Positions 22,024-33,289 of a stretch of DNA of 64,000 nucleotides are shown one piece after another. Within the stretch, counting starts at the first letter, position 1. Each line of letters starts with the position of its first letter. The notes beneath the pieces were generated by a model. The model was given only the letters and a program-made list of their open reading frames with translations, searched no databases and was not told where the DNA came from. The DNA lies in assembly GCA_038030265.1 (NCBI GenBank), contig CM075939.1, forward strand, positions 53,115,253 through 53,179,252. Reading direction: 5' to 3'. Both the position numbers and the translations under genes were made by a program. The DNA comes from Corythucha ciliata. Its lineage: Eukaryota > Arthropoda > Insecta > Hemiptera > Tingidae.

Positions 22024-22982
22024 TTACACTTTTCTTTCTTCAGGGATCCAAACTCTGTACCCTTTTGACTCCTCAGAGTATCCAACAAGGATTCCTTCTC
22101 GACTTCGAGATGATAATTTCCCTTTGTTCAGTGATCTGTTCAAACAAAATACTTTAGAACCAAATATTCTCAGGTGGCTTACGTTTTGTTTCCTCCCATT
22201 CCAGATTTCATAAGGTGTTTTCCCATTCAGACTCTTTGTTGGGCACCTGTTCCTCAAATAGTTCGCTGTGTAGACAGCTTCTGCCCAAAAAGATGGTGGG
22301 AGTCCTGATTCGATAAGGAGACAACGCGCCATGTCCAAAAGAGTTCGGTTTTTTCTTTCTGAGATACCATTTTGTTCAGGATTATACGGAACGGTCAGCC
22401 TCCTTGAGATGCCACGCTTTTTAAGCAATTTGTCAAATGACTTATTGACATACTCAGTGCCATTGTCTGATTGAATGCACTTGACAGTGATACCATGCTT
22501 GTTTTCCATGAGATTTATGACTTCTTCAGTTTTTTCTAGGACTTCATTTTTAGACTTCAAAAATCTCACCTCACACCAACGTGACATGTCATCGATAAAT
22601 TCAACGAAATATTTTGCTTTTCTGTTTGATTCCGTACGAAATGGCCCGCAAACGTCAGTGTGTACGATATCAAGCAGATCTGATTTTCTGTTCGAAGATT
22701 TCGGGAAGGGAGTACGAGTCATTTTACCCTTGCAGCACGTGTCACAGTTGACCGATTTATTTCTCAAGTCAACGTTTTCTACTCCTTGTATTGTGTCTTG
22801 TTTCACGGCGGTTATTAAATCTTGAAAATTAACATGACCAAGTCGACGGTGCCATAAATCTAGTTTGGAATTCCGATTTTCTTCCATCGAGACTTTGCAG
22901 GCTGAACCCTTAAAGGTTCGGGCGAAGTATAAATCACCAATTCGATCGCCTACAAGCTTGACGTCTTTATCGGGTCCAAAAA
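22024..22982 (-). pseudogene. Copia 2 integrase
   Basis: After the frame break the sequence runs through LWHRRLGHVNF and CDTCCKGK (HHCC finger), then the catalytic triad: Asp in DIVHTDVCGPF, Asp in IQSDNGTEYVN and Glu in PEQNGISERKNRT. It continues to the FGSKVFCLN and EGILVGYSEESKGYRVW blocks and meets a TAA just before the linker to RT (22024-22026). All active-site residues are present; only the stop and neighbouring frameshift prevent a continuous polyprotein. Confidence 0.9.
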
Positions 22983-24104
22983 CTAAAACGTCCGATTTTC
23001 GAAAAGTATTTCATACCCTTTGTCAGCCATTTTGCTTACTGACAATAAGTTAGTTCGAAGACTAGGAACGTAGAGTGTCCTATCGAGAGTGACGTTTTTG
23101 ACGTTTCCGAACACGTCTGCTTTAAAAGAAGCGACACCGATTGACTTAATTTTCGTAGTGCTGTTGTCTGCAAGATTTAAATGCGCGTTGTTCACATTTT
23201 CTATGCGGTGGAAATCTTCAGATTTGCTACACAAGTGGGAAGTAGCACCACTGTCGAGACACCACGACGAATTGTCGACAGAACGACTTTCAGAAATGCT
23301 ATTCCAGCAGTAAAAACTAATGTCTTCAGCATTTCTTTCATCATTCCTTGTTTTATCTTGATGTGTATGACAGTCGACGGCTTTATGACCGTATTTTCCA
23401 CACCGATGACAACGAAACTTGAATTTTCCACTTTGTTCCGTGTTTCCGACAGGTTTCCCGGTGGTGTTACTCGATTTTACCCATTTCTTTTTCGACGAAT
23501 ACATTGCATTTTCCGGTATATTCAATGCACTATTCTTTCGCGCGTCATATTCTTCCATGATTTTAATTTTCAAAAATTCAGGATCGGGTAGTTCGTCTCG
23601 CGATTCTATGGCACAACGAAAGTTCTCAAAGCTAGATGGTAGACTGTAGAGCAGCATGATAGCTAGCAGGTCTCGATTTATTTCGACTTCCTTGTCTTTC
23701 AGCTTGTCAACTGCGTCGAAGATGTTCAAATGTTGGTGTATATCACCACCTTCTTCCATACGGTGAAGGGTCAATTGTTTGAGTAAGGTAGCCTTTCGAG
23801 TAGGTCCTTTCGACTGATAGATGTTTTCCAATTTTACCCATACTTCTCTGGAAGTTTCACAATTCTTGATTTGTTTCAATTCCGAGGGACTAATACTCAA
23901 AATTATGTCTGATCTTGCCTTCCGGTCATTTCTCAGCCATTCAGTGACTTCAGCTCCGTTTGTAGCTGTAGAGACCGGCTTCTGATTATTGCCATTCACG
24001 AAATCCCAGGCATCGTTCTTAATCAGGAGAGCCTCCATTTGCATTTTCCACGTGTCGTAATTGTCCTTCGACAACGATTCCACGCGTGACAAGACGGAAG
24101 TCAT
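22983..24104 (-). pseudogene. Copia 2 gag and protease
   Basis: 373 codons from an ATG. The N-terminus has the copia gag look (SLSKDNYDTWKMQMEALL, IYQSKGPTRKATLLKQL), followed by a CCHC knuckle (CHRCGKYGHKAVDC, near residue 235) and the aspartic protease block (SSWCLDSGATSHLCSK, near residue 283). It ends at LFENRTF through a frame break; the expected continuation toward integrase is in another frame. Gag forms particles that bind RNA through the knuckle; protease cleaves the polyprotein. Codons 1-162 are duplicated downstream at 25750-26236. Confidence 0.9.
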
Positions 24105-24178
24105 TTCAAAAAATTTTGATTGGTGAGAATAGACGGACCGACTAATTTGGTTTTCAAATCAAAAGAAGCGATGAAATA

Positions 24179-24190
24179 GGGACCATAACC
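24179..24190 (-). promoter_or_regulatory. Primer-binding site of copia 2
   Basis: GGTTATGGTCCC lies directly after the 5' LTR on the minus strand. Fly copia has GGTTATGGGCCC here, complementary to the interior of initiator tRNA-Met; this site differs by one base, so priming by a cleaved initiator tRNA is likely. Confidence 0.8.
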
Positions 24191-24301
24191 TGATGAATTT
24201 ATGAAGGACAAGATCAGGAAAAACACTTTTTTATTAGATCGAATTAAAGAAAACAACAAAATATAAAAAGTCATGTGGTTATAAAATTACAGCTTCCAAC
24301 A
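24191..24301 (-). repeat. 5' LTR of copia 2 (111 bp)
   Basis: On the minus strand it starts TGTTGGAAGCTG and ends TTCATCA. It contains TATATTTTG and AATAAAAAAG, possible TATA and polyadenylation signals. At 111 bp it is among the shorter LTRs known for copia elements. A third, identical-length copy lies at 26323-26433. Confidence 0.93.
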
Positions 24302-25749
24302 TATTCCCTGCCTGAAACGGTCTGCTTGTGATCAGATTGAACATATTTTTGAACAAAAATCTTACTCGTGTAAAAGGGGCCTTAGGAACTTGTTATTTTG
24401 TTGGTATCCCTTTTCCGAAACCAATTAGTCAGTCTGTAGGTCAAAATTACCTCACAAGATTCTGTTTTTCGGGTTGAATTGATGTTTCTGCATTTTGAAA
24501 TGAAATACCGTTTTGTTAGCTGCTTGGGAGGTTCAAGTGTAATTTTTTCCCCTTCATACTGCCATATTCGGGAGTCCAGCTTTTTACTTATAAAGGCCCG
24601 TTGGATTCACTACTACTCGAATTTTTTTCCTTTTGCCCACACCATCTTGAGATACCTTCTCTATTACTTATTAAATTTCTTATTACTAAAGGGATGAAAA
24701 CAAAGAGGTAAATAACTGGAGAAAGCCTGAATAGGCTGGGGGGTGGGTAGAAGGGTTGTCACCATAGAGATAAAAATGAATGGAGAAAGCTTGGGCTTGA
24801 AATTTGTTGACCGTAGTTTATGGTGGGAGGTGCACCTTGTGAACCACAAAGTAACCTCATGTCAAGTTGTTTTTTATTTACACATGTCCACTTTGAATTT
24901 CTAGTTTTGTTCTTTTTTCCTCTAGTATGTCTAGAAATTGTCACTGTGAATTTTTATATTGTTTCACAGGGCATTAATAAAGTGAATAACCCACAACTAA
25001 ACTCCGGAAAATCTTTATTTTAAAAAGTCAACCATGCGCGAGTTGTTGGACTTCTTTTCCGGATATTTCAACGTGCGCAAGTAGCTCCAATCCTCTTCCG
25101 GGAGGTTTCGCAGACCTCAAGAGACGGAGCGGCTCTTTCTGAACTCGTGACTGTCTCGCCCATGTAATATTTTTCCTAGTATGTTGATGGAACGCGATCA
25201 GGGCCAGTTATTTTAGAAAATAAACACCAAAATACACTTGAAAACACGGCTACGTGCCACGATCGATGACATTTACAATGAAATCGTATGAACATAAAGT
25301 CGTCCAAGCTTTGAGAACGAGAGTGTTGACGAGTTTGATTTAGTTTTAACTGAACAAATTCCCCGAAATACCCCTTGTTCATTCTAACTCGGGCTCTTTT
25401 TCTGTAATTTTGTATTAATCTCAGGGGGTACACCAATTTATACACTTGCCAGCCGTTTTAAAGCAGCTCAAAGGTATGTTTGCCAACAGCTAGCTCTGCC
25501 GTGTGTCCCTGTCCCACGGAAAATTTCTGGCGATCTCAGAAGTGTCATCTCCTAGACCATAAAAAACGTCCTGCGAAGGTGCTAGACACGATCAAATGAT
25601 CCGGATTTTTCATACGGTGGGCTCCCGAACCGAAAAATCGGTGAAATAAACTAAACTTTGTTCAATTTCATTGACCGATTCTGCCGTTTCTTTTTTTCTC
25701 AAACTAGACTGTTCTGTTCGCATATTTCTGTCATAAATATGCGCTGAAT

Positions 25750-26236
25750 GAAAGTTCTCAAAGCTAGATGGTAGACTGTAGAGCAGCATGATAGCTAGCA
25801 GGTCTCGATTTATTTCGACTTCCTTGTCTTTCAGCTTGTCAACTGCGTCGAAGATGTTCAAATGTTGGTGTATATCACCACCTTCTTCCATACGGTGAAG
25901 GGTCAATTGTTTGAGTAAGGTAGCCTTTCGAGTAGGTCCTTTCGACTGATAGATGTTTTCCAATTTTACCCATACTTCTCTGGAAGTTTCACAATTCTTG
26001 ATTTGTTTCAATTCCGAGGGACTAATACTCAAAATTATGTCTGATCTTGCCTTCCGGTCATTTCTCAGCCATTCAGTGACTTCAGCTCCGTTTGTAGCTG
26101 TAGAGACCGGCTTCTGATTATTGCCATTCACGAAATCCCAGGCATCGTTCTTAATCAGGAGAGCCTCCATTTGCATTTTCCACGTGTCGTAATTGTCCTT
26201 CGACAACGATTCCACGCGTGACAAGACGGAAGTCAT
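25750..26236 (-). pseudogene. Duplicated copia gag N-terminal fragment
   Basis: 162 codons from the ATG at 26236 repeat the start of the copia 2 gag. At the duplication junction (25750) the frame runs into unrelated flank DNA (to a stop at 25610), so the zinc knuckle and everything downstream are missing. It sits behind a duplicated LTR and primer site, so it could in principle be transcribed from that LTR as a gag-flank chimera; this is inference. Confidence 0.88.
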
Positions 26237-26322
26237 TTCAAAAAATTTTGATTGGTGAGAATAGACGGACCGACTAATTTGGTTTTCAAATCAAAAGAAG
26301 CGATGAAATAGGGACCATAACC

Positions 26323-26433
26323 TGATGAATTTATGAAGGACAAGATCAGGAAAAACACTTTTTTATTAGATCGAATTAAAGAAAACAACAAAATATAAAA
26401 AGTCATGTGGTTATAAAATTACAGCTTCCAACA
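26323..26433 (-). repeat. Duplicated copia LTR
   Basis: Copy of 24191-24301, with the same primer-binding site beside it at 26311-26322. It was produced by tandem duplication, not by transposition: the bases after it (TATTCCCTGCC) are the duplicated flank. Confidence 0.92.
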
Positions 26434-27562
26434 TATTCCCTGCCTGAAACGGTCTGCTTGTGATCAGATTGAACATATTTTTGAACAAAAATCTTACTCG
26501 TGTAAAAGGGGCCTTAGGAACTTGTTATTTTGTTGGTATCCCTTTTCCGAAACCAATTAGTCAGTCTGTAGGTCAAAATTACCTCACAAGATTCTGTTTT
26601 TCGGGTTGAATTGATGTTTCTGCATTTTGAAATGAAATACCGTTTTGTTAGCTGCTTGGGAGGTTCAAGTGTAATTTTTTCCCCTTCATACTGCCATATT
26701 CGGGAGTCCAGCTTTTTACTTATAAAGGCCCGTTGGATTCACTACTACTCGAATTTTTTTCCTTTTGCCCACACCATCTTGAGATACCTTCTCTATTACT
26801 TACTAAATTTCTTATTACTAAAGGGATGAAAACAAAGAGGTAAATAACTGGAGAAAGCCTGAATAGGCTGGGGGGTGGGTAGAAGGGTTGTCACCATAGA
26901 GATAAAGATGAATGGAGAAAGCTTGGGCTTGAAATTTGTTGACCGTAGTTTATGGTGGGAGGTGCACCTTGTGAACCACAAAGTAACCTCAAGTCAAGTT
27001 GTTTTTTATTTACACATGTCCACTTTGAATTTCTAGTTTTGTTCTTTTTTCGTCTAGTATGTCTAGAAATTGTCACTGTGAATTTTTATATTGTTTCACA
27101 GGGCATTAATAAAGTGAATAACCCACAACTAAACTCCGGAAAATCTTTATTTTAAACAGTCAAACATGCGCGAGTTGTTGGACTTCTTTTCCGGATATTT
27201 CAACGTGCGCACGTAGCTCCAATCCTCTTCCGGGAGGTTTCGCAGACCTCAAGAGACGGAGCGGCTCTTTCTGAACTCGTGACTGTCTCGCCCATGTAAT
27301 ATTTTTCCTAGTATGTTGATGGAACGCGATCAGGGCCAGTTATTTTAGAAAATAAACACCAAAATACACTTGAAAACACGGCTACGTGCCACGATCGATG
27401 ACATTTACAATGAAATCGTATGAACATCAAGTCGTCCACGCTTTGAGAACGAGAGTGTTGACGAGTTTGATTTAGTTTTAACTGAACAAATTCCCCGAAA
27501 TACCCCTTGTTCATTCTAACTCGGGCTCTTTTTTTGTAATTTTGCATTAATCTCAGGGGGTA

Positions 27563-28026
27563 GGTGAGCATTTTTGTTGATAACCTGACGATGTAGAGGT
27601 AATTTCAAGGTTCTGAAGGTGTACTTTGGCGGCCATATTTGTGACAACCCTTCTACCCACTCCCCAGCCCATTCAGGCTTTCTCCAGTTATTTACAACGA
27701 TATTTATAAACCTGGATTGCTCACAGAGGACTGGAGGGGGCAGGTCGTCCCCTGGTAAACAATCACCCTGTCCCTCTCCTTGTGTAGTTATGGCAATATG
27801 GCACTTATTTTGAAACTCCACCCCTCTCATCCACTATGGGATGATATTATAGCAGTCTGAGCTGGTGAAAATAGGTCATGAAAATTGGGCAGAAATGAGA
27901 ATAACAAGTTTTCTTCGGATATCTATAATGCCCTAGCGGCTAGTGCCTTGGTGCAACTTTATTGAGTTGAGGACCAATATTGAAGGATATTTTATGGTTT
28001 ATTTCCAGTTTATTGCTGGCGAAGAA
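27563..28026. other. 464-bp segment present only in duplication copy 2
   Basis: Replaces two bases (CA) of copy 1. Bases 27641-27694 are an inverted, slightly diverged copy of 24709-24762 (and of 26841-26894). The segment begins GGTGAGC and contains TTTATTTCCAG near its end, intron-like signals that do not coincide with both breakpoints. Insertion in copy 2 or deletion from copy 1 cannot be decided here. Confidence 0.7.
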
Positions 28027-28422
28027 CCAATTTATACACTTGCCAGCCGTTTTAAAGCAGCTCAAAGGTATGTTTGCCAACAGCTAGCTCTGCCGTGAGC
28101 CCCTGTCCCACGGAAAATTTCTGGCGATCTCAAAAGTGTCATCTCCTAGACCATAAAAAACGTCCTGCGAAGGTGCTAGACACGATCAAATGATCCGGAT
28201 TTTTCATACGGTGGGCTCCCGGACCGAAAAATCGGTGAAATAAACTAAACTTTGTTCAATTTCATTGACCGATTCTGCCGTTTCTTTTTTTCTCAAACTA
28301 GACTGTTCTGTTCGCATATTTCTGTCATAAATATGCGCTGAATGAAAATTGAAGTAGAAAAACGAATCATAGAAATGATGCTAGGATCATAGCGAAACGT
28401 AGGCGAGAATAAATAATATAAT

Positions 28423-28562
28423 AGCGTTCCCCATTTGCATAAAATTCTGCAACGGGGTAATTCATTTCCACCCATTTTCTCCATTAACATATGATATAAT
28501 TCAGACAAGACGGGTGGAAATGAACTGCCCAAATGCAGAATTTTGTACAAATGGGGAACGCT
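28423..28562. repeat. 140-bp hairpin element
   Basis: AGCGTTCCCCATTTGCATAA then AATTCTGCA pairs with TGCAGAATTTTGTACAAATG then GGGAACGCT; inner arms share TCATTTCCACCC and AACATATGATATAATTC. Arms of about 67 bp with a loop of a few bases. Confidence 0.85.
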
Positions 28563-29764
28563 GTAAGACTTCAACGGGTGTTTTGGCTTTTCTTCATAAC
28601 TATATCACAGGGTTATATCTTCCATCGATGAATGTGGGGGCGGAATCACTAATGAAGGCATTTCAGTAGTCGGTTGACTGTCTGAAGCGGAGGAAGAAGT
28701 TGGAAAGAGCTCCATTTTTAAGCCTAGGGCTTCACCTGCTCAAAAGAGCGGTCAGAATGGTGCGGCCGTAACAACAAAGTCGGCAGGGGGCGATGAGGAC
28801 TGAGAGGCCTACCACGCAGCAAGGAAGACATGACATTGTGGAATGTCATTGAACGTGGTGAAATTTCAGACAGGGGCTCCATTTACAGTTAATTGACCAA
28901 AAATTCACTTTATGGGATCACGTTTTGCTCGATTTGAATAGTGCAAGTGGCCGAAAGTTTCACGCACGAAAGTTACACGGTTCAGTCGCATTGCTCAATA
29001 TGTTGGAAGACATTTCATTGAATAGAAATTTGACAGATCAAGATCATGGCGCTGACGTTTAGGCACGTTTCAATTTCAATGTGTTTCAGCACGACGCATA
29101 CATTTATAATATGATTTTTATTTATTCTAATTTTCGTTTTTCCGTTAACCAACAATCCCACCGACACAAACCGAACGTTAGTGGTCCTTGACAGGCCGAC
29201 CCTTTGGATTTCAAAACCCGCCAGTCTAGAGTACCGAGATCCGTCGGTCTCTTTACCGCACGTGGATGACGATCAACAGGCCGAGCCTTCGGGTTTTTTT
29301 CACTTCCATTCAGGCCAGGCCTGCGAGTTTCCCGAAAAAAATTCATTCGTCAAAAAATTCGTTCCTGTCAAAAAATTCGTTCGTCTATGACTCGCTATTG
29401 ATTCCATGAAATTGAGCAATATAAGACTGAATCGTGTAAACGCGCCTTACTCATAATTATAATAAAGTGTGGAATATTCGGTCGCTGGCACTATTAAAAT
29501 GCTATTTTTCAGGCAGAACATTGACATAATTTTGACAATAACAGTATGTCTAAAGCATTCCGCTTTACAAGGACACTAATTTTGTAATAAAATATTGTCC
29601 TCCCCCCCCCCCATAAACTTGTAATTCTATTCTTCGGATAAATCCGGGATAAGTCGGGTTGCTATGGGCCTTTTTGAAAACAGAAATGCAATAATCGAGA
29701 GGTTGTTGTTCCATGAGAAAACCCATGATGAAAATGAGCGTTAAAGCTTGGGTTTTCCAGGAAA
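28563..29764. other. No recognisable gene
   Basis: Unique-looking non-coding DNA with short repeats such as GTCAAAAAATTCGTTC (29349-29385) and a C-run near 29605. Confidence 0.5.
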
Positions 29765-29882
29765 GCGGTGCCGTAATATTGCGGTAGAAAACATCGCCTT
29801 TTAAATCACGCCAGTAGTTGCCACGGGATCAACTGGCGTGATTTAAAAGGGGATGTTTTCTACAGCAACATTACGGCACTGC
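29765..29882. repeat. 118-bp hairpin element
   Basis: GCGGTGCCGTAATATTGCGG ... TTTTAAATCACGCCAGT is inverted as ACTGGCGTGATTTAAAA ... CAACATTACGGCACTGC. Arms of about 50 bp around a ~17-bp loop. Confidence 0.87.
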
Positions 29883-30109
29883 GGGTCATTGAGGTCCACC
29901 TGCATCGAGTCTCCTCGTTCATCTTAGGACCTAAGGGGCTCCGATTATTGCGTGTCCACCGTCCGCAAAAAGTTATGAGCGTCCGTTGAAACCGGGTCAA
30001 GAGCCATCATACACAGTATCGTCCAACTTGTTGCTTGAGAATTATTGTTTCGTCATACTTTAAAGTATAGTTTTTTGTTTTTTTTACTAAAATAAACCCT
30101 CTCGAGGCT

Positions 30110-30640
30110 CGCCCATTTTCCATAAGGCATACAATGTGCCCTATGCCTTAAGAAATGAGGTACAGCGGGAATTAGAGGCTCTGGAGAAACAACGTATTGT
30201 TGATAAGGTTCAAGATAGTCGTTGAGCGTCCCCTATCGTGTGTGTGTGCCGAAGAAAGATCGCACCATACGACTCGCGCTGACTTCAAAAATACGGTCAA
30301 TAAGTGCCTAGAGTTGAGCCATTATCCTCTACCGTGCGTTGACGACATTTTCCAAAAGCTGTCTGACGTGAGTGCAAGTACTTTTACCGATTAGACCTGA
30401 AAAACGCGTATTTCCAGGTTAAGGTTTTAGAGGCTTGTCAGCCTTTACTTACCATCAACACTCATTGTGGCCTTTATAGATACCGCCGTTTAGTTTTTGG
30501 AGTTTCTGCTGGCACCATTCGTTTTTCAAAGTATTATTAATCAAATTTTAAGTGGTATCCCAAAAACTATAGTGCGTACTTGGATGATGTAACCGTGGAT
30601 GGGGCAACAAAGGAAGAATGTAAGCAAATTTTATAAAGGC
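30110..30640 (+). pseudogene. Decayed Ty3/gypsy reverse transcriptase (gypsy 1)
   Basis: Reading across several frames: VPYALRNEVQRELEALEKQ, a run with SPIVCVPKKD, then SHYPLPCVDDIFQKL, LKNAYFQVKV, RYRRLVFGVSAG and AYLDDVTVDG (active site YLDD). At least four stops or frameshifts separate these blocks. No gag or protease is found upstream, so the 5' half of the element and its LTR are gone. Confidence 0.87.
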
Positions 30641-30699
30641 TAAATCACTTCAACGTGAAGATTAACGTCGCCCAAAGCCAAGGCCTCAATACTTCAATA

Positions 30700-31320
30700 A
30701 GACTTCAATAAATTACCTCGGCTATCTCTTTTGGACGACACTGGCTTACATCCCAGTCCTGAAAAAGTTGAAGCGTTAGGTGCGGCACGTTCCCCTGACT
30801 TATTAGAACCACTCCACAGTCTCACGCGAAAATAAGTCCAGTGGAATTGGTCACTTGAATGCCAGGAAGCCTTTGAGTGCTCTAAGGAGCTCGTTTCCGA
30901 TAAATCCCTTCTGGTACTGTTTAACCCAAAGCTGCCCATAGTCGTAACACCCGATTGTAGTTCTTATGGCGTAGGTGCAGTGCTATCTCACATGGTAGAG
31001 AGGCAGGAGCTACCGGTTGCGTTCGCTTCAGTGACGCTAGCAGCAAGCCAAAGAAACTATAGCCAACTAGGCAAAGAGGCTTCAGGCCTCATTTTCGTGG
31101 TCACCATGTTTGAAAAGTACCTTAATTTGGGGGCAAAAATTAACATTAGTGACTGATCACCAGCCGTTGCAACACAAATTCGGTTCATCAAACGGCAGCC
31201 TCCCGACTGCAATGTTATGGGCCTTGAGACTGTCTGAATATTCGTACACAGTACAATAATAGAAAAAGGCTCCTCCATCGGGCACGCGGGTGCATTTGTC
31301 TCGTCTGCCATTACCCGAGG
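30700..31320 (+). pseudogene. Gypsy 1 RNase H region
   Basis: LFNPKLPIVVTPDCSSYGVG, VLSHMVERQELPVAFASVTL and NYSQLGKEASGLIFVV form a gypsy RNase H domain; TPDCSSYG retains the first catalytic Asp. Frame breaks occur on both sides. Confidence 0.85.
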
Positions 31321-31428
31321 AACCAGTGGACCTTATCAGTGCAACTTCATCAATGTAGCGTTTGAAGAAAATTTAGTGGATCTTAAGGACGTAACCACCA
31401 ACGAACGACTCAGTAACAAAAGCTGTCT

Positions 31429-32602
31429 TTGAGGAGGTACATAAAAAACGGGTGGGCAGGCTTTAACAAACTTGAACAAGAAGTGCGCCCTTATTTTATG
31501 TTCTCTACTTCTTTAACACTCGAAAAGGGTTGTGTTGTTTACGGACATAGGGTCGTGATCCCCAAACGTCTCCTCTCACGAGTTTTAAAGCTGTTGCATA
31601 GAGATCATCCGTTCAAAAATGCTTGTAAGATCTTGGGTTTGGTGGCCTGACATCGAGAGTGACTTGACACGCTTAGTAGAAAGTCGTGCGGCGTGTCAAT
31701 TGTCACATAATGCTAACAGTAAACCTATCTTAAAACCTAAGGTGAAGACCGACAAAGCTTGGCAAAGAGTTCACATTGATTTTTTCCACCTGGACCAGTC
31801 AACTTTTTTTTTTTTGGATATAGACGATTATTCGAAGTGGATTGAGGTGGTAAGATCGGTCTCTACGTCTACGGAACCGGTGGTTCGAGCACTAAAAAAA
31901 TTATTTGCAACTTTTGGCTTTCCATTAACTCTTGTACCGTACAACGGACCTCCATTCAATTCAGCGGAATTCCGTCTTTTCTTAGGAAAATGTAAAATCA
32001 ATTTTATTACCTACTAGTCCTCCATTCCACCCAGCTAGTGACAGTTTAGCGGAAAGAGCAATCCAAAATGTCAAATCAGCGTTAAAAAAAAAACTGATAG
32101 CCCTCTCAAGTACGACATTTAGAAACAAACTAGATGACGTCATCGTGTCGTTTCTTATGGGATACAGGAATATGCCAACAACGTCGACTGGTTCAAGCCC
32201 CGCATCCTTGATGTTCAGTTACCCAGTAAGAGCACTGTGCTCGATGATGCACCCAGATTTCGGTTCTTTTGGGTCTGAAGTCAAAGATGTCACAAAGCAC
32301 GTAAATATCAAAGTCATAGTCAAACTTCCCTCTCCAGTCCGGTTTAAGAAATGGATACCCGGCCGTGTCATGGAAATTTTTAAGTCCGGTTGTTTTCTTA
32401 GTCAAAGTGTCGTCGGGTGGTATCAGAAAGGTTCATGCAAACCGCCGTGAGACCTAGCCGTTTGCCAAAGACCGAATATACGGACAAACGTACCGACGAA
32501 TTTCCCCTCACCAACATGAACAAGTCTGAACAAGTCGCTCCAGATCTATTAACCTCGAACGAAGAGATTGACACGCCCCCTCGTTTCCCTACCAGGTCTT
32601 GA
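31429..32602 (+). pseudogene. Gypsy 1 integrase
   Basis: A diverged HHCC finger (SRAACQLSH), then AWQRVHIDFFHLDQS (first catalytic Asp), YSKWIEVV, PLTLVPYNGPPFNSAEF and, in another frame, a PPFHPASDS-like block (near 32025-32045). The second catalytic Asp is replaced: intact gypsy elements read VTDNGP where this has VPYNGP. The C-terminal part (SPASLMFSYPVRALC, then a basic tail) runs to about 32600. Nonfunctional. Confidence 0.85.
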
Positions 32603-32699
32603 CTAAGCTCCCAGTCCACTTCCCCCAAGTGTAGCAAATCAGTTTCAATTATTGTACCCCCCCCCCTCGTTACACTCGATCCTAAGTTCTCCTCAAGTT

Positions 32700-33000
32700 G
32701 TGTTTTATTTACATATTTCATGTTTCTTCTCGGTTGCCGTCTACAAAATCATAAACGAATTTGTTTAGTTGATATGTTACGTCCGTGAATGCTACGTCTT
32801 GCGTCTTCGCATTATTTTTTTTGTTTGACAAAACTTGTAAGGGGGAAGGGGGGGGGGGAGAAATTGTAGTTTTAGCGCCCGATTGTGTCGCCAGACTAGA
32901 TACCTGTTAACATTATTGTTACCAGCACTGTCTAAGGTTACGCGTGTTGTAAAAAAAAAAAAAAAAAACGAATAAAGTAAGCGAGCGAGCGATTGTGAGT
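32700..33000 (+). other. Possible gypsy 1 polypurine tract and 3' LTR remnant
   Basis: AAGGGGGAAGG plus a G-run near 32838-32860 is followed by TGTAGTTTTAGCGCCCGATT, then a poly-A run and AATAAA (32973). The layout suggests a polypurine tract followed by an LTR, but no second LTR is available for comparison. Confidence 0.4.
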
Positions 33001-33289
33001 CCCAAACAGTAGCGGATCCAAGGGAGGGGCCTCAGGGGCCATGGCCCCTCCCTTGGAGTACGGCCCCATTCCTGGAATCGCGAGGTCACAGGATATTATT
33101 TTTGGTGAAAGCCAAGCTCCCAGAATATTACGAAAGATTGAAAATCGCCGCATTAAACTTGAAAAGAGGGCAAAATCGTTGTTTTCGACAAAATTTCGTC
33201 CCCAACGACCAGGAGAATAGAATTTGCATGAATCTCGTAGGAGAAATAATTTAAGATTTCGTCCCCAACGAAATAGCCAAACTATGACT

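Larger units (their letters stand above)
20058..24301 (-). mobile_element. Full-length Ty1/copia element (copia 2)
   Basis: A 4.24-kb element read on the minus strand: 5' LTR 24191-24301, primer-binding site, gag, protease, integrase, RT, RNase H, polypurine tract, 3' LTR 20058-20172. Both LTRs have TGTTGGAAG...TTCATCA ends. The 5-bp direct repeat TATTC flanks it (20053-20057 and 24302-24306), which proves insertion as one unit. The LTRs differ only by a 4-bp indel by eye, so the insertion is young, yet the coding region has at least three frame interruptions. Confidence 0.95.
19990..24384. mobile_element. Short inverted-repeat element split by copia 2
   Basis: TAGGCCCCTTTTGGACGAGT at 19990 is inverted at 24361-24384 (CTTACTCGTGTAAAAGGGGC then CTTA). 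Without the copia element the remaining interval is about 150 bp, the size of a MITE. Copia 2 therefore landed in a pre-existing MITE. Confidence 0.75.
23618..25749. repeat. First copy of a 2.13-kb tandem duplication
   Basis: Unit of 2132 bp containing the first part of copia 2 gag, its 5' LTR, the MITE right end and about 1.4 kb of non-coding flank. The second copy starts at 25750 in direct contact. The four bases GAAA at 23618, 25750 and 28344 mark all three junctions. Confidence 0.93.
25750..28343. repeat. Second copy of the tandem duplication, with a 464-bp unshared segment
   Basis: Collinear with 23618-25749 at a constant offset of 2132 up to 27562, with only scattered substitutions. 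Bases 27563-28026 have no counterpart in copy 1 (which has CA instead), then similarity resumes to 28343. Confidence 0.92.

Noticed and set aside
27563..28026. An intron retained in one duplicate and lost in the other
   Set aside because: GGTGAGC and TTTCCAG look intron-like, but the left splice site only nearly matches, the right one is ~25 bp inside the segment and no flanking exon is recognised.
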